Shown here piece after piece: positions 27,701-36,500 of a stretch of 64,000 nt of DNA. Origin of the DNA: Ciona savignyi (taxonomy: Eukaryota > Chordata > Ascidiacea > Phlebobranchia > Cionidae); contig CH003212.1 in NCBI GenBank assembly GCA_000149265.1, positions 312,721 through 376,720 on the forward strand. The letters are read 5' to 3'. A program made the position numbers and the translations under genes. The notes under the pieces were generated by a model that did no database searches, was not told where the DNA came from, and saw only the letters and a program-made list of their open reading frames with translations. How positions within the stretch are numbered: position 1 is the stretch's first letter; the number at the start of each line of letters is the position of its first letter.

Positions 27701-29463
27701 TAAATCCGACCGATGATGATCTCCCCCATTTTGGGTGTTTTATGAAGTGCTACATCAGAGATATGCTTAAAAAACTAAAAACAATATATGACACATTGAC
27801 ACTTTTTCCAAAAGAGACACATACTACACCCCAGGTATTTAAAGTTGGAAAGCAAATAGTTGATAAAGGGGGTCGGATCTGGACATCACTATCTGTTAAC
27901 AACTAAAGGGTTTTTAAAGCCGTTAATGTATGTTTATGGTTTCCAGTTACTCTACGAAATGAAATAATAACAAAGTTGGTCCCAAAAAATATTTAAAAAA
28001 TAAAACCAGGTTCTCTATGTGTAATCATGCTAGAGACTTGGAAAATCTAACAGTTAGTCCATGATGGTAAAACACTTAATACATTCGCAGAATTATAAGA
28101 TAATAAGGAGGTATATTTGCAAGTAAATTACATACAAATTTTCTAAAATTGGTTGTATTTTATACATATTCTAATGAACTATGATGCGGTTTTAAGTTTG
28201 ATACCGAAACTGGTATGTTAATTAAAAAATTCTATTGCCAATTCAAAAGTAAGTTTGTACGTTGGAATTGCCATTTGATTTACGAATTAATTACAATTCA
28301 ATATCTAAAGTACATTTTGATGCTGTCGAAATTAAACAATTTTAAACTGAAGTTCTATTTTGCTAGTTTTGCTGTTCAAGATTACCAGAATAAAGGCCAT
28401 AATTTAACTTGTGGATGGCTTAATTAAGGACTTATGTTTATGAAAGTAAACAAAAAACCTGACCATGTACAAATAGATGCTGTTACAAATATTTAAATAA
28501 TAATATTGGTCTATAACAGAGGCTTGCAACATACGGCCTGCGGGCCACAGAACGGCCCGCGGTACCTATTTACGTTGCCCGCTACAGTCTTCATACTTAG
28601 TAGCTTCATAATTTAAAAACTTTTTCTAAATTGTAACGGCATTACTGGCATTTTTAATAACATTATAAGACTATCTCACACTACAATTAAATTATGTTTA
28701 CAGTACTGTGACGACATCCCACTGTTACAGAATAATGTACGTTGTATAAAAATTGTCTTGTTCTGGCAGTGAAACAGTATTACGTGTTCTGACTTAGGTG
28801 CATGTTATTATACAAAGAAGCTTAATCAAGTTAGTTACAAAACTTAGCTTAAAGATAGATGAAGCAATTGCCGAAAAGTAAAAGCCTTCAAAAAATTATG
28901 AGTTGTTTGATGGTATGGCCCCCGGCATCACTATACTTGTACGTTGTAGCCCATTGCGCTAAACAGTTGCACCCCCTGGTCTATAACATCATTAGAAGCG
29001 GAGATTTTAAAGGTAAAAAAATTAATGAACAACTTTATAGTAGATCAAAAAAGTCCCATTTTGCTTTGAAACAATATGTATGGGTTTATCTTAAAAGCAG
29101 AATTTACCGAAATGCAGATATCTCTTTTCCGGCAGCATTGAAGACAGTAATATCAGGCCGAATTCCATTTCTATTTGATTGGGTTTCACTACTTACAGTG
29201 GCTGAAATAACAATATTATATATTTTAATAACCTACTGAACCAAAAATGCCAATATTTACCTATTAGTCCACCGTATTTAGACACGCAAGTCAAATTCGA
29301 TAAATCGACATTTGCATTCCAGCACATTGGACTGTATAGAGAACATTTCCTGTAAATTTTATAATATATATTAATAAAACTGTTTATTGGCATATTTTTT
29401 AAATATAATTTCTAACCTGATTGTTTTTTGCCCCAAGGGATTCCAGTTTGCCCGTTCCGTCAT
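13947..29463 (-). CDS. VPS16: VPS16, core subunit of HOPS and CORVET tethering complexes (complete, 18 exons)
   Basis: Binds VPS33 and forms the core of the class C complexes that tether endosomes and lysosomes before SNARE fusion. Exons, first to last: 29417-29463, 29261-29349, 29108-29201, 27247-27376, 25842-25961, 25149-25305, 23794-23906, 22538-22841, 21699-21775, 20898-21029, 20530-20660, 19820-19964, 17265-17399, 16920-17126, 16547-16729, 15738-15907, 14211-14411, 13947-14085. All phases agree and the sum is 2574 bases: 857 aa plus stop, close to the 839 aa of human VPS16. The N-terminus MTERANWNPLG matches the vertebrate ANWNPLG start, which fixes the ATG. The N-terminal half is the beta-propeller (for example DIYLLDHSG, HLALYADTGSIWIG); the C-terminal half is the alpha-solenoid (SRILSHWACFK, FEPRASEQVRLL, SLHDTMYNLL, KSKKSPIGYLPFVE). 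Several introns host transposons. Confidence 0.96.
15012..15275 (+). mobile_element. tRNA-derived SINE copy in VPS16 intron
   Basis: Head GTCTATTGGTTAAGTGCGTC followed by CCTTTCAGCCAAAG; a short deletion has removed the CTGGTCGCTAGCTAG block. The body continues ACACTTTACGGGCATTGCCT, ACCCGACGGTCGGTGTGAGG and TTTCCCATTCACGGGGATAA, and ends in the pyrimidine-rich ATCCTTTCCTATCCTATC tail. Confidence 0.85.
17400..19819. other. VPS16: Long VPS16 intron, 2.4 kb
   Basis: Longest VPS16 intron. I see no coding exon, tRNA, or member of the main repeat families, except a faint stretch near 19570-19700 resembling the GGGGAATTCCCC repeat family. Confidence 0.5.
22110..22275 (+). repeat. Degenerate fragments of the GGGGAATTCCCC repeat family
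   Basis: CCAGGGTAAAACCCCAATTT and, downstream, CACCCCTGACATGTGTTTAA resemble stretches at 52330-52370 and 52270-52290, in a different order. Lies in a VPS16 intron. Confidence 0.4.
22538..29463 (-). CDS. VPS16: VPS16 N-terminal beta-propeller exons
   Basis: Eight exons. The third (29108-29201) is easy to miss: acceptor ATTTCAG then CC, reading GIRPDITVFNAAGKEISAF, which aligns with human VLDIYSASGMPLASLL; its phases (1 in, 2 out) are exactly what exons 2 and 4 need. Exon 4 gives WNSGILIGIAW and LQEDGQVLLYSM. The 304-base exon 22538-22841 gives EKYCEFNTNERSRPKQLLWC and EFLQHVP, matching the conserved CEFN...PPKQMVWC and THEFLHEVP blocks. Confidence 0.94.
27501..27910. mobile_element. piggyBac-like MITE in VPS16 intron
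   Basis: 410-bp insert preceded by TTAA (27497-27500). It begins CCCTTTAACTG and ends CAACTAAAGGG (inverse CCCTTTAGTTG), an 11-bp repeat with two mismatches. The 3' TTAA has decayed to TTTT. The 90-codon open frame inside (27634-27906) shows no transposase features. Confidence 0.55.
28517..28978. mobile_element. hAT-type element with perfect 8-bp target duplication
   Basis: 462-bp element in VPS16 intron 3. GTCTATAA occurs exactly at 28509-28516 and 28979-28986. The ends are CAGAGGCTTGCAAC and, inverted, CAGGGGGTGCAAC: imperfect terminal repeats. It has the CGGCCTGCGGGCCAC motif near one end often seen in animal hAT elements. No full transposase frame, so non-autonomous. Confidence 0.88.
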
Positions 29464-29894
29464 GTCGACTACTCAAACACGAATTAACAACTTCATACAG
29501 TTAAAGTTTGTAAACAAACTTCAGTATACGATATCTATGAAATGGTTTGTGCAGCGGTGCGTGTAAAACGTGGAAATGCATTGATAAAACAGTGTTACCA
29601 TATTAATTTTATGATAAGAAATATTACAATTTTGCACATCTCTTCTTTAAGTTTTTTAATTTAAATTTAAAATTATTCTTAAATATGATATTTCAAATTT
29701 AATATATATCAACTTTCACTGATTATCTCCTTTTCTTTTACTTTTAGAGAGAGGTAACTAAAATACTTAGCACTATTTTGTAAGGGGAATTCCCACAGCA
29801 AGAGATTTCTAGAAAATCTTTGTCATTTCATCATCGACTTAAACTTAGAGGATTAGAGGATTAAAAAATAAAGTCATTCCGTTTTATAAGAAAA
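29464..29894. promoter_or_regulatory. Shared VPS16/HSPE1 head-to-head promoter region
   Basis: Only 431 bases separate the VPS16 ATG (- strand) and the HSPE1 ATG (+ strand), so both promoters must lie here or overlap. No TATA box is clear. It holds the heat-shock-type site at 29807-29814 and a GGGGAATTCCCA palindrome near 29783-29794. Confidence 0.65.
29807..29814 (+). promoter_or_regulatory. HSPE1: Candidate heat shock element TTCTAGAA
   Basis: TTC-TA-GAA is the nTTCnnGAAn core bound by HSF, followed by AATCTTT, an imperfect third unit. It lies 81 bases upstream of the HSPE1 ATG. A match this short could be chance, but a heat-shock chaperonin promoter is where one is expected. Confidence 0.5.
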
Positions 29895-30203
29895 ATGGCC
29901 GGTAAAATATTCAAGAATTTCATGCCATTGTTTGACCGTGTGTTAGTGCAAAGATTCGCCGCTGAAACCACCACGAAAGGAGGGATTGTGCTGCCCGAGA
30001 AAACTTCTGGAAAAGTTCTACGCGCTACTGTTGTCGCTACTGGGCCAGGTGTGGAAGGAAAAGACGGCAATATAAAGCCGTTGTCAATTAATCCTGGAGA
30101 TGAAGTACTTTTGCCTGAATACGGTGGCACTAAAGTTACACTTGATGACGAAGAATTTCACCTTTTTCGCGACGGAGACATTTTGGGAAAGTTTTCAAAA
30201 TAA
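29895..30203 (+). CDS. HSPE1: HSPE1, mitochondrial 10-kDa chaperonin (Hsp10/GroES)
   Basis: Intronless 102-codon frame, the same length as human Hsp10. It caps the Hsp60 ring and closes the folding chamber in the mitochondrial matrix. Visible family features: MPLFDRVLVQR near the N-terminus; the mobile loop at about residues 22-37 (TTKGGIVLPEK) that contacts Hsp60; the roof-hairpin region near VEGKDGNIKPLSINPGDEVL; LLPEYGGTKV; and the C-terminal FHLFRDGDILGKF. The ATG gives MAGKIFKNFMPL, matching the usual MAGQAFRKFLPL type of start, and the N-terminus would double as an uncleaved targeting signal. It is divergent from VPS16 and is followed on the same strand by MED8 after 300 bases. Confidence 0.98.
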   Translation: MAGKIFKNFMPLFDRVLVQRFAAETTTKGGIVLPEKTSGKVLRATVVATGPGVEGKDGNIKPLSINPGDEVLLPEYGGTKVTLDDEEFHLFRDGDILGKFSK

Positions 30204-30407
30204 AAATTTATTGGTTTTGTTTAATCTCATGGACGAACTGTTATTTTTCACTTAAAACTGCCCAATTGTGACGAAAACTTTTAATTTTCACAGTGTTTGT
30301 GAATAATTAAAATTGTAAAATTCATCATGTCCGCATTACCCATTGTAAGGATATTTTTTAAATCTTGTTTTATTGAAACACCACACATAACGTGACATTT
30401 GCAATTT

Positions 30408-30413
30408 AATAAA
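30408..30413 (+). terminator. HSPE1: Candidate HSPE1 poly(A) signal AATAAA
   Basis: Canonical AATAAA 205 bases after the HSPE1 stop and only 14 bases before a TTTTAG 3' splice site (30421-30427). An ATTAAA variant lies earlier near 30307. Confidence 0.6.
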
Positions 30414-30420
30414 CTGACTT

Positions 30421-30427
30421 GTTTTAG
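30421..30427 (+). promoter_or_regulatory. MED8: Candidate 3' (trans-)splice acceptor upstream of MED8
   Basis: GTTTTAG followed by GGTGTTG, just past the HSPE1 AATAAA and 75 bases before the MED8 ATG. In tunicate operons downstream genes take a spliced leader at such a site right at the upstream poly(A) site. No leader sequence is visible here, so this is an inference from position. Confidence 0.4.
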
Positions 30428-30502
30428 GGTGTTGTACAATTTAAAATACCTAAGAAACTTTGAACTTGCAATCTAAAGGTTTAAAGCTGTTTCATAAGAA
30501 TA

Positions 30503-33500
30503 ATGCAGGTAAACCATTTACAAGTTTATTTTAGTGTGCTAACAACAAAATTGCCTTTAGGAAGTTATTAAACTAACATCCAAACTGCTAATTGATCATT
30601 TCATGTTAAATCAACATGATTGTCAACCTTGCTTTATTTCATATAAAATTTGACATGCTTTCTTAGATAATCCAATATACAATATAACTTAAATACTAAA
30701 ATATCTTTAAAATTTCTAACTTCCCCATTTAGATAAAAATTTACAACTTAATAAATGTCTGAATCGTGTTATTAACAATTACATAACTTTAGCACAATTT
30801 TACGAAATTGACAAATTACTATATACATCAAAATTTAAAACCAATTTTAAAACACATATTTTACAATGCATTGTTTTGTAAACTAGACTGTAACTAAAGT
30901 TTTTAAATACATTTTATGGGCAGTTATGTGATGTAAAGATTTATCTCCAAGCATTGGGTGCGACAAATTAGAGCTGCAACCTGATGATCGTTAATAGCCG
31001 ATTATATTTCATTAAAAGTGGAAATTGGGGTAAAAGTTGATAAGATTGCTTATAATATAAATGAAATCTCTGAAACTTTAGGAATCTGCAATGCAAATAG
31101 CAGGTTGTATTATTAAAGTATGCTCAAGCAATGCGAAAATTATAAGCAAAATTTAGCAGAAAGGAAATATTATAGGTAACAAGTAACTACCCCTTAAACA
31201 ATGCACTAATGTATAGCTTGATTTGTACCTATCAAAACGTATAGGCACCAAAATTCCTTTAAATCAGAATTTGTAGTCACTAACATATAAACCGATAATT
31301 TCTGTGATCGGGAGTCCATAAAAGTCTACACATTGTTTTTTTTTTTAAAACAAAAAAAAATAAAAAAATTTTGGTATAAGTTTGGGTAAAAAATATTTAT
31401 TCATAAAAAAGAAAAAATATTCATATGCACATGTATTTTTGGTGCAGCAAATAAATCAACCTTAATTTCTCCCCCCTAAAATTTTATTTAAAATAGTTTA
31501 TTTATATATAGTTTTAAATCAGATTTAAGCAATCAGTTTTAAAACGACCTTTAAAATAACATGTAGATTTAAAGTTAGGCCTTTTTGTGGTGATTTGACA
31601 CGAAATTACCCCTATGTTAAAAACTCCCTAAGAGATTGACATTATATGAATATGTTTTGGTCAGACGTTAGGGCTAGGATTCGAGAAATTCCACACATTA
31701 AGTTTAACTTTTTTTGGTATTTTAGAATAAATAACTATACATTTAATATAGATATTTATATTTTCAGGGAAGTGAGGCAAAAGTCCTGGAAGTATCTGTT
31801 GATTCTTTAATACTTCGTGCCAAAGACATCAGAAAAGCTTTGGAGGATTTCTTGTTTAAAATCACTCATGAGCACCACATGCTTACATGGTATATCTATT
31901 AATTTAAAAACTATAGGTCTTGTGAAGATGACATCAGTTTATATTCGTGATGTGTTCAAAAACGAAAATTGTGCTCTGGCTGAATGTCGATGTTGTGCAT
32001 CATTATCGGCTATTGTGTGTAAAAAAAATAATCCTTTATTACGCAACACTATGTACGGATGGACAAGAATGACTATGTACGGATGGACAAGAATGAATTT
32101 CAGATCCTAGGTTTTTGAATCTATATAAATACAAAATTGTAATTTACACCTTATAATGGGATAACAAAATCTTAAAAAAAAACCTTGTAATACCTTTTGA
32201 TTTCAAGGGTATATGAATAATATATCGTATATCTTTTGACAGACAAACATCTAAAAATAACTTAAATCGCAGTAATATTTGCACTTAAACAAATTTATGT
32301 TAAATATGCAAGACTTTATTTTTCTGGTCACTACACACATGATACTTAATTAACAGACTATTGCCCTTTTGTTTGCTATTAGTGGATTACAAGATTTGCT
32401 TGAATGATAAAAAAGAGAACCCTCCCCTTGTTTAAAGCACTGTAATAGATATACCAAAATTGGCAATTTGTTGTTTTCATTTTAATTTTATTTCCAGCAA
32501 CTAACCTAAGTAGAATTTTTGCAACCATTAAAACAAGTCTTATTAATTTTTAACTGTTTTTAAAGTAGTTTCTTAAAGTAAAAGGCTTTTTTCTGATAAA
32601 ACACAAGAAAAACAATGCAAATATAATCAAAATCAATTGAATATTTTTTTTCGATTATCTTCTACTGGTAAATTTTAGCATTTCATTGTCTGACCTAATT
32701 TCACACTCATGAAAGTGATGAATATAACAGTTACTTTACTTATGCCCTATTATTCAGGCTCCCTTGTTTGAATAACAATTGTAAAAAATAACCAATATTC
32801 GGTGGAATAGTGCACAACTATTGTTTTTAACCATAATCTGTGGCTTAGCCAAATTTATTATGTGCCTTGCCCAAGTCCGACTAACTAGCTAGTGGCTAGT
32901 TTTAATCCAGCCACCTTTTAAAAAAGCCAACGCTCCAAATGACTAAGCTATGTGGTCGGAATAAATGTAACTCACTAAGAATGACAGTCAGTAATGGTAG
33001 GATAGGATAATCATGTTTCATGCCTTGCATGAAAATCATGCAAGTTGAATCATGCCTTGCCCAAGCACACAACTGACTAGCTAGCCACCAGTTTCACACC
33101 TGCAACCTTTCGATTGAAAGGCGACACACTAAATGGCCAGACCAACCGACTGGATGGTGTATAATTATTTTGGGAATGACATCATCTGTTGCTATGCATT
33201 TTTAAACATAGGTAATATCAGGTTTTTTCATTAAACAACCGAGTAAGTTGAATACTTTTACCGTTTTAAGATGACAACTTGCAGTAAAAAATGACCTTTC
33301 CCTAACTTAAAACTTAACAGTCTGCAAATCAATTGAAACATGCCCTACTTTAAGGTCGGTACAAGTTTAATTAAATCCGTACATCTTAACCAGTAACAAA
33401 GCATTAGTGCAAACACACAGGTCAACAACGGTGTAAAACTGAATTGTTTATATAATAGATATTGGATTAAAATAGTATAAACTAGTTTATGTTTTGTCGC

Positions 33501-36500
33501 ATAGCTTCAGTTTCTAAATGTCCCAAAAATTTACAACCTATCTGCGTGTCTATTCCTAAAATATACCTATTTCACTTTGTTGTGTATACAAATTTTTCAT
33601 CATAGTTATTATTTGCAGGCCTACGGTGTTGGACAACTTTGCCTTATTATCTGGACAAATTAGTATGTTACTAAATGCAATGAAATCGGAAAAAATGCCA
33701 GCATTACGAAATTACCCAATTGTCCCATTAAGATTGTGTCAAGACCCTGACCCTCATTTGTTGGTAAATATATTTATATTAACACTGCACATGAATTTAT
33801 AGTCTCAGGATATTTTAAAACATAAGTTGGTAATCAGCTAAGCAACTGTTTTGCTTCAGCATCAAAGGAATGATTGAGTGCAAAAATGGCGTTTTTTTTG
33901 GTATTTACCTTATCTCTGTCAGCGGGGAGTACAATGAATCAAGACAATTCTGTTGGACATAGATTACTTAAGGCTAATAAGGAAAGTGTGTCTCAAAATG
34001 GAAATATTTAATGGGCTAAGTACATTTTTGTTATCAATATCTGGCCGGTTGGTCTAACGGTTAAGTGCGTCGCCTTTCAATCGAAAGGTTACAGGTGCGA
34101 AACTGATCGTTCGCTAGTCGGTTGTGTCCTTGGGCAAGGCACTTTACGGACATTGCCTGAACCCAGCGGATTAATGGGTTCTACCAAATTGAAGTAACGT
34201 GTCTATCATATACAACACACTGCAATAGCTCCGGTAACCCGACGATGGGCGTGAGGTGATCTGACGATTGCCCGTGTGTTAACCCCATTGGTTTTCCCAT
34301 TCACGTGGATAAACATGAATATCCATTCTATCCATCCTAATATAAATATCAAAGGGGTAGTTTTGCTTTATATTATTACGTAATCCCACAATTATGACAA
34401 CTCTCACAATATTTGGCACTGGAACATTCTGTCTATTTATTGCTAGTTAAATGTGTCATTCACCAAGGCACGTCATGAACATTGCCTGAACCGAGAAGAT
34501 TAATGGTTCTACTAAATTAAACGAATATGTAAATCAAACAAGCTGCAATAGCTATGGTAACCCAACGGTGCGCGGGGGTTATCTGCAGATTGCCCTTGTG
34601 TTATCCCTCCTGGTTTTCCTTTTCACAGGGGCTGACCCGCTAGTCTGGTGGTTAAGTGCGACGCCTTTTATTCGAAAGGTTAAAGGTTCGAAACTGGTCG
34701 CTATCTAGTCGGTTATGTCCTTGGGTAAGGCACTTAACGGACATTGCCTAAACCCAGAGGAATAATGGGTTCTACTAAATTGAAGGAACGTGTGAATCAT
34801 ACACAACACACTTGATTAACTCCGGTAACCCAACGGTGGGCGCGAGGTGATCTACTTGTGTGTTAATCCTCTTGGTTTTCCCATTCACAGGGAGTATCCT
34901 ATCCTATTGTTTCGTTTTGCATCTTTTCAATAATTTCAAATTCTTTATATTGGGAATTACTGTAAATCTTACAAAATTAATACTTCAAAGCATGCGTTTA
35001 AAAGCGCTACAACTATATTGTGCAATTCGATTTTTCACTCGCGCACATGCAACCATCAGTGTATAACCTTGTTTCATCACTTATTGTACGTAATGATTTT
35101 CCGATGGTTTGTGGCAGAAATACGCAACCCAACAGCCCCAGTTTAAATACGCTGGATGATTTTTTTTATATTCTTGATTATTTAATTTTTTTTATATTCT
35201 GTTCCATTGAGGTTAATTCCTAACAGGTGCAACCTACCGGTTTAAGGGCATTTTCACAGTTCATGTCTGGTTTATTGGCATGATGACATTTTAGGGTTCG
35301 ATTTGAAATTCTAGATTTTAAATTTTATTCTCATGGAGGTACGTGTTAAAATATTTAATTTAATAAAAGCTTACTGAAACTGCTGCTGTGTGACTTTTTT
35401 AATTTATAACTTTTTTAAACTATTTCAATCAATATTAGTAAAATATTGAATAATTATCAGATCAAAGTATAAACAAAATATGTGTGCACTTTAATGGACA
35501 GAAATTTATTAACTTAAAAAAACAGGATTAATAAAAAACAGTCATTGGAAGGCAAATTTACAATTTTTCATGGTGATAATACAAGAATAATCCTATTCTA
35601 TTTTATTATGGGTTCCCTTTGATTCTGGATTTTACTACGTTTTTCTTTCTTTTTTTTGCATAACATTGGTGACAGACATGTCCGGTTGCCAGGTCATTGG
35701 GTAAAACACGTTATCGAATCAGAGTGTGCCTAAACTTTTAATTTAAAAAAAATACCAAGGCAATTCCCACTATTGCTGAAATGTAAAAAATGCAATTTTT
35801 CAGAATTTTTGGTGTTATCACCGATATCTTTGGATTAGAAAGGAATATTTACCTCAAATTTCTACTAAATTTAGAGAATTGCAACCGGAATTAGAATAAC
35901 ATAACTAGAATTTTAGTTACCTAGTGTACCCCGAGAAAACCCCTAAAATAAAATAGGCCTGGCTAATCATAAATAGCATCGTATAAGTTTATAAATAAGG
36001 TAAAAAACACAACTAAGATAAATAAATAAAAAATTAAATACTAACGAAAAAGATGCTTGTGAACCTATCTTTAATCATTTTCCGGGAAATCTCCATTTAT
36101 TACAGGGAAACTAGTGATCAGTCACATTTACCCTTATATAATAGGAAAGAAAACGCACAAATAAGTTATTTTGTGGCGGTGTTAGCTGATATGGCTTCTG
36201 GTGGTGTAAGCTAATAATCTTGTGGTGATGTTAGCTAATATGGCTTCTGCTTTTAAGTTTGAATTGGTAAGTCAAGAACCCATTAATTTCTGCTTGCAGA
36301 AACAATACACTTTGTATAAGATATACCAAGGGTAATGAGGTAGCCACAGAACCCGACCCTTTCCGCATGCAGAAATATATACCGTACACTTAACAGGGGT
36401 TTTAAAAAACATTGTAGTTAACATGTGGTTGACACTCTCTAGTTATCTCCGGAAATTAAAGAAACCGAAATACTTCTTTCTCCATCCCATGTTATATTTA

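Noticed and set aside
27634-27906. 90-codon frame in a VPS16 intron
   Set aside because: Lies inside the piggyBac-like element; no transposase motif; opposite strand to VPS16.
28859-29239. 126-codon + strand frame
   Set aside because: Runs from the hAT element across the antisense of VPS16 exon 3; the minus-strand exon explains it.
32048-32095. Coding repeat in an alternative MED8 exon
   Set aside because: The frame from exon 2 into this intron has no need of it; the MED8 splice model is complete without it.
34043-34110. Possible true tRNA gene at SINE heads
   Set aside because: The head recurs with the same downstream body in many copies and lacks a convincing cloverleaf closing stem, so it is a SINE promoter.
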